Positions 8,387-17,297 of a stretch of 64,000 nt of DNA are shown one piece after another. The DNA lies in assembly GCF_028747985.1 (NCBI RefSeq), contig NZ_CP118108.1:565001-629000 (forward strand), written 5' to 3'. Below the pieces are notes generated by a model. That model ran no database searches. It worked only from the letters and a program-made list of their open reading frames with translations, and was not told the origin of the DNA. Source of the stretch: Paenibacillus urinalis. GTDB lineage: Bacteria; Bacillota; Bacilli; Paenibacillales; Paenibacillaceae. The stretch's first letter is position 1, and each line of letters starts with the position of its first letter. The position numbers were made by a program, and so were the translations under genes.

Positions 8387-10402
8387 TCAGGATGGTGTGG
8401 AGATATTTAGTATCTCAACCCCATACGGTGGCAGGACTAAGGTGGAAGGCTGCTTGCCAGCGGTTAATAAGCTGACATAGGAATACCCGAGATCAATGAC
8501 AGCTTCCTGCCGGCTTAGATTAAGCACGAAGAGATAGGCCTTCGTCTCGTTCTGGCGTACAGACAATTGCACGCCTTCTGGCAGATTCTCGTAGTACGGT
8601 AGATCGGCTCCCTCGGCAGCTTCTTGAATCAGTCGTTCCATGTAAGCATCGTCAGGCTGGGTTCCTACATAATAGACTGTCCCATTACCGTAGCGGTTCC
8701 TTGTCACAGCAGGTACCCCTTCGTAAAAATCATCCGCATACCATGCGATGGCTTCTGCGGTGACCGGTTCGAGCAGATCATTCCACTGTGTAGAAGTGAA
8801 CTGCTTCTGATCACTTGTCCGGATGTGATGGACATCATTTCCGATAGGATCGTACTCACTGACAACAACACCCGCACAATTAGACAGCAGCGCCGGAAGG
8901 GGCTGCATGTGACAAACGCTTAAATGGTCTTTAACCCCTGAGCGATGTGTCAATATGACGGTACCGCCGCTTGCTGCAAATTGCTCAATTCGTCCGGCTA
9001 GATGTTCATCGAGAAGATAGAGATGAGGAACAAGGAGAATTTTGTATCCCTCCAGCGCTTCCTTCGTATGGATAACATCAACGCCAATGCCAAGCTTCGT
9101 TAACGCTCTGTGCCATGCTTTGATATTCTCATAATAGTCGAATCCGTCAACGGGCTTCTGGTTGCCAAGGGCAACGAGCTGGTCACTTGAGTATAGAATA
9201 GCTGCATCATTTCGCAGGGTTGTTCCTTCCAGTTGTGCAGCAACGGAGTTCACTTCCCGGCATAGATCTGCAAACTCCTTGAATCTTCTGCCGGGTACAT
9301 TGCTGTGATCAATGAGTCCATGCCAGAATTGCTCAGCTCCCTGAATTGCGCTGCGCCAGCGAAAATGGACGACAGTATCGGCTCCGCGTGCAATCGTCTG
9401 CCAGGAGAAGGCCCGAATAAAGCCGGGATAAGGCGTACGCCAATTCGGGAACCAGCAACCTGGAGGTCCGCTGAGCTGTTCCATAATCCAGAAGTTGCGG
9501 CGTTTAATGCCCCGGGTCAGATCGAGGGATAACGCTCCGCTGTAAGGTCCGGTCGCTGTCTTGTCCGGTGATGTATTCGGATAATAGTCGAAGGAAGCGA
9601 AGTCCAGCTCTGCTCCGATGAGATGGATATCCATCTTCTGCGGATAGCTGTGGAAGTTGTGAGTAATGAAATGTCCTGGAGCATACTGACGGATGACCTC
9701 CATCTGTTTACGCTGGAACCTAAGTGCTGAATCGGACTGAAAGCGGTGATACTCCAGCAGGAAGGAGGGGTTCTGATTCGCTGTCCCTCCGAGCGGAGTA
9801 GTGATCTCGCTCCAGTCACTGTACTCCCCGCTCCACACAACCGTTCCCCATGCATCATTCAGTTCCTTGAGCGATGCATATCTTGCCTCTGCCCATTCTC
9901 GAAACCTCGTGTTACAGGAGGGGCAGTGGCATTCCAGCAGCCAGTACTCATTATCAATCTGCCAGCCGCATACCGCCGGGTGGTTAGAATAGTGCTTGGC
10001 AAGCTCGCTGACGATCCGGATACTGTACTGGAGCAGGGAGGGGCTGTTGAAGCAGCGATGCCCTCGGACACCAGGCTGAACTATATCTCCGTTGTGCTGG
10101 ATAGGCAGAATATCTGGATGCTTGCTAGTAAGCCAGCGGGGCGGCGTATTGGTGGGTGTACCAATAACGACTTGAATGCCGTAGCGGTGAAAGGTATCGA
10201 CTGCACGGTCCAGCCAGGCAAAATCAAATCGACCGTCTTCAGGCTCAAGGCGACTCCAAGCAAACTCGGCAACCCGAATGAGCTTCACACCTGTCGTCTG
10301 CATGAGCGCGGCATCCTGCTCCCACATGGTCTCATCCCAATGCTCAGGGTAATAATCTACACCGACTTGAACGTTTGAGAAAGCTGTTGTTGATTGTGTC
10401 AT
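8387..10402 (-). CDS. Beta-galactosidase, glycoside hydrolase family 42
   Basis: A 671-residue GH42 enzyme. The domain order is a TIM barrel (about 10-390), a trimerisation domain (about 395-605, including HLYLLDEHLAGRIEQFAASG) and a small beta domain. The catalytic acid is E152 in GWQIDNE and the nucleophile is E308 in WIMEQ. A Cys cluster follows the acid (ECHCPSC), as in zinc-binding members. No signal peptide, so it is cytoplasmic. GH42 enzymes cleave beta-galactosides and sometimes alpha-L-arabinopyranosides. With the nearby GH127 this points to use of arabinogalactan- or pectin-derived oligosaccharides. Confidence 0.95.
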   Translation of the reverse strand: MTQSTTAFSNVQVGVDYYPEHWDETMWEQDAALMQTTGVKLIRVAEFAWSRLEPEDGRFDFAWLDRAVDTFHRYGIQVVIGTPTNTPPRWLTSKHPDILPIQHNGDIVQPGVRGHRCFNSPSLLQYSIRIVSELAKHYSNHPAVCGWQIDNEYWLLECHCPSCNTRFREWAEARYASLKELNDAWGTVVWSGEYSDWSEITTPLGGTANQNPSFLLEYHRFQSDSALRFQRKQMEVIRQYAPGHFITHNFHSYPQKMDIHLIGAELDFASFDYYPNTSPDKTATGPYSGALSLDLTRGIKRRNFWIMEQLSGPPGCWFPNWRTPYPGFIRAFSWQTIARGADTVVHFRWRSAIQGAEQFWHGLIDHSNVPGRRFKEFADLCREVNSVAAQLEGTTLRNDAAILYSSDQLVALGNQKPVDGFDYYENIKAWHRALTKLGIGVDVIHTKEALEGYKILLVPHLYLLDEHLAGRIEQFAASGGTVILTHRSGVKDHLSVCHMQPLPALLSNCAGVVVSEYDPIGNDVHHIRTSDQKQFTSTQWNDLLEPVTAEAIAWYADDFYEGVPAVTRNRYGNGTVYYVGTQPDDAYMERLIQEAAEGADLPYYENLPEGVQLSVRQNETKAYLFVLNLSRQEAVIDLGYSYVSLLTAGKQPSTLVLPPYGVEILNISTPS

Positions 10403-10565
10403 ATAACCATTCCTCGTTTCGATTGAAATCTCGTATGCTTATATACTATAGGTTCAAGCGCTTGAGACTCTTGCAGCATTTTAGCACGAAATATCAATAT
10501 CTTGTCCTTATATCCTGCTGATAAAAAAACCGGTACCTTCTCTAGGATCGAGGGCAATGGAATTT
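10403..10565. other. Upstream region of GH42 gene
   Basis: This non-coding region carries a 12-bp palindrome, TCAAGCGCTTGA (10454-10465), about 50 bases before the GH42 start. Its AAGCGCTT core is typical of LacI/CcpA-family operators, but it matches the cre consensus poorly (10 of 14), so a local sugar repressor is as likely. TATA-rich sequence beside it (10439-10450) may be the promoter -10 area. Confidence 0.4.
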
Positions 10566-10604
10566 GAAAAAGCTGCCGCCTGTAAAGTACAGACAGCAGC
10601 TTCA
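10566..10604 (-). terminator. Terminator hairpin, copy 1 of a 39-bp direct repeat
   Basis: On the minus strand this is a 15-pair hairpin (arms at 10570-10584 and 10588-10602, with G-T pairs) followed by T residues, downstream of the small lipoprotein gene. The same 39 bases occur at 11198-11236, and weaker similarity continues for about 45 bp past each copy. Confidence 0.85.
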
Positions 10605-10730
10605 GTGAGTTACGTAGTTTTTTCAAAATGTCCTTTACATAAGGATACTTTTAATATCGATGTTTCTTTTCTATTATGTCCACCCGGTATGGGCGATAAT
10701 TAGAGGGTACAAGTCCACTATTGCGGATAA

Positions 10731-11057
10731 TCACTTCTTTAAGTTAAACAGCTTTAATTTGTTCTCTTCAACTTCTGCCCCCAAAATACCATCTTCAAGA
10801 GAATAGATTTTTGTACCAACTGTAAGTTCATTTGATGAAAAATCCTCTTGAGGTATTTGATTAGAATCAGTCTTTGTACTGATTGTTCCTAATAAATCTT
10901 TATCCGGATATTGATCTGATGAAATCACATTTTGTCCTATATATTCTTGCCCGCTATATATTAGAATCGATGCACTAGAATTACTATTATTTCCGCAGGC
11001 CATCATAAAGACTACCAGTATAAAAAGGGACGATATTGCTAAAAAACACCTCTTCAT
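10731..11057 (-). CDS. Small lipoprotein of unknown function
   Basis: A 108-residue protein with a lipoprotein signal: basic MKRC start, hydrophobic core and lipobox VFMMAC at about residues 15-21, so it is anchored to the outer face of the membrane. The mature part is polar and Ser/Asn/Asp-rich (SDQYPDKDLLGTISTKT) with no motif I recognise. The ATG at 11057 has GAGGGG seven bases upstream; a GTG 15 bases earlier is less suitable. It is more AT-rich than its neighbours and bounded by two copies of the same terminator, suggesting later insertion or duplication next to the reductase gene. Confidence 0.75.
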   Translation of the reverse strand: MKRCFLAISSLFILVVFMMACGNNSNSSASILIYSGQEYIGQNVISSDQYPDKDLLGTISTKTDSNQIPQEDFSSNELTVGTKIYSLEDGILGAEVEENKLKLFNLKK

Positions 11058-11197
11058 TCCATATCCCCTCACAACGAGTTTATTTTGTTTAATAGGAAAA
11101 CATCATCATTAGTTTCCATAAAAGGATATGGTATGTAAATAGTACTTGCAAGTCAAACCTTACACTTAACATGACTTCACAGATAGGCTTGAAATTC

Positions 11198-11236
11198 GAA
11201 AAAGCTGCCGCCTGTAAAGTACAGACAGCAGCTTCA
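11198..11236 (-). terminator. Terminator hairpin, copy 2 of the 39-bp direct repeat
   Basis: Identical to 10566-10604. It lies 74 bp downstream of the ferredoxin-NADP reductase gene on the minus strand: 15-pair stem, three-base loop, T residues after. It is the expected terminator of that gene. Confidence 0.87.
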
Positions 11237-11309
11237 ACGAGTTGCCCATTTTTATTAAATGTCCCTTACGAAGGTTACACTATACTTCACAAGAAGGACC
11301 GGTCTTATC

Positions 11310-12356
11310 TTAGTGTTCGTTTTGCTCCACAACACCAAGCTGCTTGTTTTTCTCTTTGAACTTCGCGTTATGGGAGGAGACGTAGGCGTATTTATCAGCT
11401 TCAGGCTCTATGTACAGCTTCGCTCCATTTAGTGCACTTACGGCATCAGTGAATGTACCTGCGATGAGACGCACCTTGCCTTCAAAATCAACAAAATCAC
11501 CTGCAGCAAATACACCTGGAATGCTTGTGTTCATGCTGCTTCCAACCTTACATGTCCAATCTCCCATTTCAATGCCCCATTCTCGAATCGGGCCAAAATT
11601 GTAGCGCATCCCATGATTAACGATGACGGCATCGACTTCGATCCGTTCCTGTTCACCTGATTCCACATGGCGGATGCTCACTTCGTTAATATCCGTTCCG
11701 TTCGCACTGTGCAGTGAATCAATAGCATAAGGCGTGCGCACCACACAGGAGGATTCCTTCATCTTCACCACATTGCGCTCATGACCGCCGAACTGATCCC
11801 GCCGATGAACGACGATCAGACTCTCTGCGATCGGCTCCAGCGCATTCGCCCAATCCACGGCAGAATCACCGCCGCCGGAGATAAGCACACGCTTGCCGCG
11901 GAATACTTCCAGCTCCTGTACCGTATAATGCAGATTGCTTACTTCATAACGGTCTGCACCTTCAATTTCGAGCTTCGCCATTTCGAGAATACCATAGCCT
12001 ATGGCCATGACAACGGTCTTGGTCCAGTGCTGCTCGCCTGTTGCTGATGTCAGAATAATCGTGCCGTCCGATTGACGCTCAAGCCCGGTAATATGCTGTC
12101 CGAGTACAATCGTCGGATCAAAGGTCATCGCCTGCTGAGACAGTTGCTTAATCAGGTCTTTACCGAGAGTAGGGGTTAAACCGCCCACATCCCAGATCAT
12201 CTTCTCAGGGTAGATCAGAATTCGGCCGCCCAGCTCTTCCCGAGCCTCAATCAGCTTCGTCTTCAAATCTCTCATTCCGCTGTAAAAAGCAGTATACATA
12301 CCGGCAGGGCCCCCGCCGATGATCGTCACATCATATAATTCAAGCTGTTCGCTCAT
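11310..12356 (-). CDS. Ferredoxin/flavodoxin-NADP reductase, thioredoxin-reductase-like (YumC/YcgT type)
   Basis: A 348-residue flavoprotein. FAD motif [14 protein letters not shown] at about residues 13-26; NADP-binding motif [12 protein letters not shown] at about 159-170; FAD-closing motif [19 protein letters not shown] at about 286-304. The CxxC of true thioredoxin reductases is absent, as in type 2 ferredoxin-NADP reductases. It supplies electrons to ferredoxin or flavodoxin. A Fur box lies inside its promoter, so it should be induced by iron limitation, like ycgT of Bacillus subtilis. The start ATG has a GAAGG site ten bases before it. Confidence 0.93.
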   Translation of the reverse strand: MSEQLELYDVTIIGGGPAGMYTAFYSGMRDLKTKLIEAREELGGRILIYPEKMIWDVGGLTPTLGKDLIKQLSQQAMTFDPTIVLGQHITGLERQSDGTIILTSATGEQHWTKTVVMAIGYGILEMAKLEIEGADRYEVSNLHYTVQELEVFRGKRVLISGGGDSAVDWANALEPIAESLIVVHRRDQFGGHERNVVKMKESSCVVRTPYAIDSLHSANGTDINEVSIRHVESGEQERIEVDAVIVNHGMRYNFGPIREWGIEMGDWTCKVGSSMNTSIPGVFAAGDFVDFEGKVRLIAGTFTDAVSALNGAKLYIEPEADKYAYVSSHNAKFKEKNKQLGVVEQNEH

Positions 12357-12419
12357 TATTTACGTTCCTTCTTTCCGCATAGTCAGTTGTACAATTGCCT
12401 ATCGGGTTTATCTTCGCTT

Positions 12420-12449
12420 ATTATATTTGATAACGATTATCATCGTCAA
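12420..12449 (-). promoter_or_regulatory. Sigma-A promoter with embedded Fur box
   Basis: On the minus strand there is a -35 TTGACG (12444-12449), an 18-base spacer and a -10 TATAAT (12420-12425). The spacer and part of the -35 carry GATAACGATTATCATCGTC (12429-12447), which matches 16 of 19 bases of the Fur consensus GATAATGATTATCATTATC. Fur-iron bound here would block RNA polymerase. Confidence 0.9.
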
Positions 12450-12571
12450 TTGATATCTGGTATAGAAGAACTATTTTATAGTAATCTATGAGACCATGTG
12501 GATGAAGAGAATGGAATATGACATTGATATCTAGAGCTCAAGCCCGCGATCCGATAGGGAACTGCGGGCTT

Positions 12572-12603
12572 TTGCGGTCTACGAAAATTGCGGTCTACGA
12601 AAA
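12572..12603. repeat. Tandem 16-bp duplication
   Basis: TTGCGGTCTACGAAAA occurs twice back to back, directly after a hairpin (AAGCCCGC 12540-12547 / GCGGGCTT 12564-12571). It lies just downstream of the YesN-type gene. The hairpin lacks a good T tract on the minus strand, so it is at best a weak terminator for that gene. Confidence 0.85.
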
Positions 12604-12625
12604 CTGAGTCTGAGAATCCTGCTGG

Positions 12626-14254
12626 CTACATGCTGGTGGCTGCTTCCTGCCTCAGCTTGCGATATTCGCTTGGAGTGCAGCCGACATCCTGCTTGAACAG
12701 CTTGGAGAAATAGGGATAATTAGCGTAGCCGACCTTCCCGGCGATGGAATAGACGGATAATGATGTGCTCTCCAGCAGCTGACGTGCACTTCTGATCCGG
12801 GTCTGAATAATGTAAGCGCCGAGCGATATGCCGGTCTCCTTCTTGAAGATGCGTGCCAAATAATCAGGGTTCAGATACACCATTTCCCCCAAACTGTTCC
12901 TTGTCAGCTCATCACCGCAGTGCTTATGAATATGCTGCTTGATCTCCTCGACGACGGAGTCCTGCTGTGCTGCATAACGGCGGTATTCTGCTGCCGTTGT
13001 AACCAGGTACTCGATATACTTCTCCATATCCTCTACCGAATAGAGAGACGCAGCGTATAACTGATCATGGGTTTTTCCGGTGTACAGCTTATGGGCCTGG
13101 ATTTCTCTGCTCTTTAGATAGGAATAGACGAGCTGAATCATGTCTAATCGGAACAGGCGAAGTACGGAAGAATTCAAGATTTGACCTTGCCCGTTCGCAA
13201 TCAGGTCATACAGGCAGCGCTTCGCCTCATTCAAGAACGACACCGGATCATCCTTATGCAGCCATTCTTCAAGCCGTGTCAAATCCGGCGCTGTATAAAC
13301 GGCTGCCTTTACTCCCTCTGCCTGAGGGTACTGCTCCAGATATAGCATTTGATTGCGGTGCTTGATGATGTCCTCATTCATGCGAAGTAGATTCTGTATT
13401 CCTTGGTACAGCTCTGGCAAGGGGGCGGTTACGCCGATGCAGCACGAGGCATCGGATTTCAGGAAACGGTTTGCTTTTTGAATAAAGGAGGCACACGCCG
13501 TTTCGATAAGAGCGGCTTCTTCATCTGAAGACCATCTCAGGATGACAAAATAGTGATTATCTTTGACCTCAATCATAGCTTCTACGGTGAAGGAGGGGTG
13601 ATGAAACAGCTCCGTGATTACGTTATGAAGCGCATAGTTGAACAAGTCCTTGTCTTCTATGACAAGGCTCTGGTCGTAAGCATAGATGGATATCAGCAGA
13701 GGCAGGAACGGGTCGGACAACTGATATGGCAGACTCTGCTCTTTGATCGCCTCAGCCAGTGCTGCTGAGCTTGGGGCATTTTTCTTCTCGGTGCTGAGCT
13801 GTCTCCAGAAATGCTCCACCATCTTGCGCTGGTTTTTCTGCCAGAGCTGCCCCTCCCTAATAGCCGATTCATTCCTTCGTTGTTCCCGCACCTTGTAGAT
13901 CGCTTTGGACAGGATCAGCGTGAGCTTGTCAAAGGCAATCGGCTTCAGAAAATAGTCAAAGCTTTGCAGCTCGATCGCCTTCTGCGCGTAATTGAAGTCG
14001 GCATAGTTTGTTAGGAAGATCGTTTGGACTGCATAGTTCTCCTCCCGAATCCAGGCTAGAAGCTCAAGCCCGCTGCCTTGCGGCATCTCGATATCGCATA
14101 CCATAATCTCAATATCCTGCTGCAACAAGATCTCTCTGGCTTGGGCTATATTGTAGGCGGTGTAGACCTGATCAATGGATAGAGCGCTCCAGTCGATCTT
14201 CTGCTCTAGTGCAGCAACGACAAAATAATCATCATCCACTAGCAATACATTCAT
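12626..14254 (-). CDS. Response regulator, YesN type (receiver + AraC DNA-binding domain)
   Basis: A 542-residue two-component regulator. The receiver domain (1-120) has the acidic pocket VDDD at 6-9, the phosphorylation site D54 in MVCDIEMP, and the conserved lysine in FDYFLKPIAFDKL. A long middle region (about 130-430) resembles the ligand/dimerisation part of YesN proteins. The last 100 residues are an AraC double helix-turn-helix (LGEMVYLNPDYLARIFKKET; VGYANYPYFSKLFKQDVG). It is co-transcribed with the upstream histidine kinase (23-bp gap). By analogy it activates the divergent ABC importer when the sugar is sensed outside. Confidence 0.95.
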   Translation of the reverse strand: MNVLLVDDDYFVVAALEQKIDWSALSIDQVYTAYNIAQAREILLQQDIEIMVCDIEMPQGSGLELLAWIREENYAVQTIFLTNYADFNYAQKAIELQSFDYFLKPIAFDKLTLILSKAIYKVREQRRNESAIREGQLWQKNQRKMVEHFWRQLSTEKKNAPSSAALAEAIKEQSLPYQLSDPFLPLLISIYAYDQSLVIEDKDLFNYALHNVITELFHHPSFTVEAMIEVKDNHYFVILRWSSDEEAALIETACASFIQKANRFLKSDASCCIGVTAPLPELYQGIQNLLRMNEDIIKHRNQMLYLEQYPQAEGVKAAVYTAPDLTRLEEWLHKDDPVSFLNEAKRCLYDLIANGQGQILNSSVLRLFRLDMIQLVYSYLKSREIQAHKLYTGKTHDQLYAASLYSVEDMEKYIEYLVTTAAEYRRYAAQQDSVVEEIKQHIHKHCGDELTRNSLGEMVYLNPDYLARIFKKETGISLGAYIIQTRIRSARQLLESTSLSVYSIAGKVGYANYPYFSKLFKQDVGCTPSEYRKLRQEAATSM

Positions 14255-14277
14255 GTGTGCACCTTCCTTCCTTCAGG

Positions 14278-16005
14278 TTAGGCTTGCAGAGGCTGTGGCA
14301 GAAACAGCTGAATACAGGCACCACCATAGATCTGATTTGAAAAATCCACCCGGGCTTCTCCCTCGTACAGCGACTCCAGCCGCTTCAGCGTGTTCATAAT
14401 TCCAATTCTGTGTCCTTGAATCATCTCAAGCGGCTGACCAGCCTGAAGCTGCTCCAGAATTTCTGCGGGAAATCCGGGTCCTGAATCTTCAATTACAATC
14501 TTCAGGATACGGCCGCTGCTATCCATCTCCTGTTTCAATTGCAGCTGAATCTGCAGCTTGTTATCTCTCGATACGGCATATTTCACCGCATTCTCTATGA
14601 AGGTCTGAAGCACGAGTGGAGGCAGCAACATCTCCTGGACGCCGTCGCTCCCCTTAATTTCGTAGGTGAAGGCATTCCGATACCGGTGCTTTTGGATTTC
14701 AAGATAAGTTGTGACATGCTCAATCTCGTCTCCAAGCCGTACAAAGTGATCGTTATTCTGGAAAATATACCGGAAGTACGAGGAGGTGGAGAGGGCCATA
14801 TATTCGATCTCCTTGTGCATTTGCATTTGGGCCATACTGTAGATGTTGGTGAGGCAGTTGAGAAAAAAGTGCGGTCTGATCTGCATTTTCATATATTCAA
14901 GCTGCACCTGCTGCTTGGACAGCTCCTGTTCATACATATCGATCTTGATCTGTTTCATTTGCTCGATGAGATTTCTGTACTGTAATCCTGCTTCTGACAG
15001 CTCAATGATGGGGCTGCTGGTGAATTCCAGCGGCTCGCTGGACTCTGCCATCTTCGAGAGATTCTTGGAGAATTGCTGGATTGGCTTCAGCACTCTGCCC
15101 TTGAAATACAGAACGACAACGATCAGAGAGGACGCCACAATAACGAACAGGAGCAGGATCAGGAGCTGGGCGACCATCATTTTCTCGAATGCGCCGAACT
15201 CAATGAACATTTTCACGTTAATGGTAGAATCGGTGAATGCCTTGCTTACGGTCGTCCGTGAACCCGAGATGAATGGAAAGCTGAACCCGGATTCTTGACT
15301 CTGTTCCATATCTGCTGCAGGACTGGACAAGATTCTGCCGTCCTGATCAACCAGAGTAGAGAAGCCGTTCTTTCCTAAATTAATCTGTCTTAGAGGCGCG
15401 ATGAGATCATCTGCAGAAATAAGGCACATCAGATATTGCTCATGATAAGGCACGATATTGATGATATAGTACTTATCCTGGATGAGAATGGGCGTCCAGT
15501 TGGAATAGAACTTGTCATAGACATTGGGATCGCTCGTATAGCTGACCAATTGCTGTCCAAGCTCCTGGTACTCGGGATAAGTGATGCTCATGGGCGCATA
15601 ATTGCGGAGGAGCTTCTCATCGCTGGAATAATAGAAGAAATTGTACTCGGGTCCGTAGTTCTTCTGCAGCTCTGTGTAGCGTTTACGCAGATTATCATTG
15701 GCTTCGAGGAAGTCGTCGTAGTCACTGCTCTGTCGCTTGGGTACTAATGCAGCAATGTTGTCGTCGTTGGCCAGCGTCCAGCCCATATAATGATTGATAT
15801 AATCAAAGTCATGATTGATTCTTGTCAGGTAGAGATCGGCCGTATCCTGGAGGTAACGTGTGGACTGCTGTTTAACGATCGAGATCGAGGCCATGCTGAT
15901 GGCGAGATCAAGCAGAAGAGTGGAGATGGTGATTAGAAGCGTAATTTTGACATAATGCCGGATGGGATGTGACCTGCGCTGCGTATGCTTGATTACCCTA
16001 TCCAT
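14278..16005 (-). CDS. Sensor histidine kinase, YesM type
   Basis: A 575-residue kinase with a first membrane segment at about residues 20-42, an extracellular dCache-like sensor of about 240 residues and a second segment at about 278-302, then HAMP and the His_kinase domain. The phospho-acceptor is the His in QIRPHFFLNCLTNI; the ATPase domain shows FIENAVKYA and EDSGPGFP. The start is the ATG at 16005, eight bases after AAAGGA; an in-frame TTG is six bases earlier. It is the first gene of an operon with the YesN-type regulator and probably senses a sugar directly or through the binding protein. Confidence 0.95.
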   Translation of the reverse strand: MDRVIKHTQRRSHPIRHYVKITLLITISTLLLDLAISMASISIVKQQSTRYLQDTADLYLTRINHDFDYINHYMGWTLANDDNIAALVPKRQSSDYDDFLEANDNLRKRYTELQKNYGPEYNFFYYSSDEKLLRNYAPMSITYPEYQELGQQLVSYTSDPNVYDKFYSNWTPILIQDKYYIINIVPYHEQYLMCLISADDLIAPLRQINLGKNGFSTLVDQDGRILSSPAADMEQSQESGFSFPFISGSRTTVSKAFTDSTINVKMFIEFGAFEKMMVAQLLILLLFVIVASSLIVVVLYFKGRVLKPIQQFSKNLSKMAESSEPLEFTSSPIIELSEAGLQYRNLIEQMKQIKIDMYEQELSKQQVQLEYMKMQIRPHFFLNCLTNIYSMAQMQMHKEIEYMALSTSSYFRYIFQNNDHFVRLGDEIEHVTTYLEIQKHRYRNAFTYEIKGSDGVQEMLLPPLVLQTFIENAVKYAVSRDNKLQIQLQLKQEMDSSGRILKIVIEDSGPGFPAEILEQLQAGQPLEMIQGHRIGIMNTLKRLESLYEGEARVDFSNQIYGGACIQLFLPQPLQA

Positions 16006-16325
16006 CGTCAAGCTTCCTTTCCTGACGCTTATAATGTAAGCGTTTTATTATATGGTATTGATATTATAATTCCTCTCCTGTCAAAAGAACATGGCTGTCA
16101 GGTCATTTTTGCACAAAGTCTGGATTGTGCATGAAGAAGTCCGTAATCTCCTATACTGCACGAGCCTTGTCAGGACATAGTAGGGAAGCGGAACGGATGA
16201 AAAGTCCGAATCCTCTCGGTTACAAGTCCAGTACGTACCCTTCACGCGAAGTATACTCAAGTCAGGACAGAGAAGTTAAGATTGAAAGCGCTTCGATTAG
16301 CACCTGATAGGAAAGGGGAGCGGAT
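16006..16325. other. Divergent control region of the YesM/N and ABC-sugar operons
   Basis: About 320 bp without a credible gene. Two cre-like sites can be seen: TGTAAGCGTTTTAT (16035-16048) on the kinase side and TGAAAGCGCTTCGA (16283-16296) just before the permease gene. Each matches 12 of 14 bases of the CcpA consensus TGWAANCGNTNWCA. Carbon catabolite repression of both units is therefore plausible. The AraC-type regulator should also bind here, but I cannot point to its site. Confidence 0.5.
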
Positions 16326-17270
16326 GTGAGAACAGCGGATTTAAGTGTAAAACAGAGTCATCGGAAAAGAGCACCTGCACTGCAGCAGATCAAGCGGAAT
16401 TGGGGTCTCTATTTGCTGCTGCTGCCTGCTGTAATACTGCTGCTGCTATTTGCTTACATTCCGATGTATGGCATCGTCATTGCCTTCAAAGACTACAGTC
16501 CGGCCCTTGGCATCGGCGGCAGTCCCTGGGCAGGTCTCAAGTACTTCGAGAAGTTTTTCAATTCCTATCAATTTGATACGACGATCAAGAACACGCTGAT
16601 CCTCAGCTTGTACAGTCTGGCCACGTTTCCGATTCCCATCATGCTCGCACTGATGATCAACCAGATGAGGGAGAACCGGTTCAAGCGTTTTTTTCAGACC
16701 GTAACCTATATGCCGCATTTCATCTCGACCGTCGTTATGGTGGGATTACTACTGATCCTCTTATCGCCAAGCACAGGGCTGATCGGCCACATTTACCGTT
16801 TGTTTGGTGCGGAGGCCCCTAATCTGATGGGATCACCGGGGTTGTTCAGCAGTGTATATGTATGGTCCGATGTGTGGCAGCATACCGGCTGGGACAGCAT
16901 TATCTTCATTGCGGCGTTGTCTGCTGTGAGCCCGAGTCTGTACGAAGCGGCCACGATGGACGGAGCAAGCCGGTGGCAAAAAATATGGTACATCGACCTG
17001 CCGATGCTCATGCCGACAGCTGTCACACTACTGATTCTGAGAGTGGGGAGTCTGCTTGGTGTCGGTTTCGAGAAGGTCTACCTAATGCAGAACAACCTGA
17101 ACATCTCCTCAAGTGAGGTTATCTCCACTTATGTCTATAAGATAGGGATGCTCAGCAGCCAGTACAGCTTCTCGTCCGCCATTAACCTCGCGAATACAAT
17201 CATTAATTTCATCCTGCTCATCATGGTGAATGAGATATCCAAGAAATACAGCAAAAACAGCCTGTGGTAG
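16326..17270 (+). CDS. ABC sugar transporter permease, LplB type
   Basis: A 314-residue MalF-like inner subunit with six membrane segments (first: LYLLLLPAVILLLLFAYIP, residues 30-48). The EAA loop that contacts the ATPase is EAATMDGASRWQKIWYIDLP, at about residues 206-225. GTG start with AAAGGGG upstream. It is first in a three-gene operon (permease, permease, binding protein) typical of the LplABC/YtcP group, which import oligosaccharides and borrow a shared ATPase (MsmX type) encoded elsewhere; no ATPase gene is present here. Expression is probably under the divergent YesM/YesN pair. Confidence 0.94.
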   Translation: MRTADLSVKQSHRKRAPALQQIKRNWGLYLLLLPAVILLLLFAYIPMYGIVIAFKDYSPALGIGGSPWAGLKYFEKFFNSYQFDTTIKNTLILSLYSLATFPIPIMLALMINQMRENRFKRFFQTVTYMPHFISTVVMVGLLLILLSPSTGLIGHIYRLFGAEAPNLMGSPGLFSSVYVWSDVWQHTGWDSIIFIAALSAVSPSLYEAATMDGASRWQKIWYIDLPMLMPTAVTLLILRVGSLLGVGFEKVYLMQNNLNISSSEVISTYVYKIGMLSSQYSFSSAINLANTIINFILLIMVNEISKKYSKNSLW

Positions 17271-17297
17271 GAGCTTACAGGAGAGGAGGAATAAAGA

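Noticed and set aside
10454..10465. Cre site before the GH42 gene
   Set aside because: It is a clean palindrome but matches only 10 of 14 cre positions; listed only as an unassigned operator.
16125..16307. 60-codon plus-strand frame in the YesM/LplB divergent region
   Set aside because: No ribosome site, and it covers the likely promoter and cre-like site; its composition looks random.
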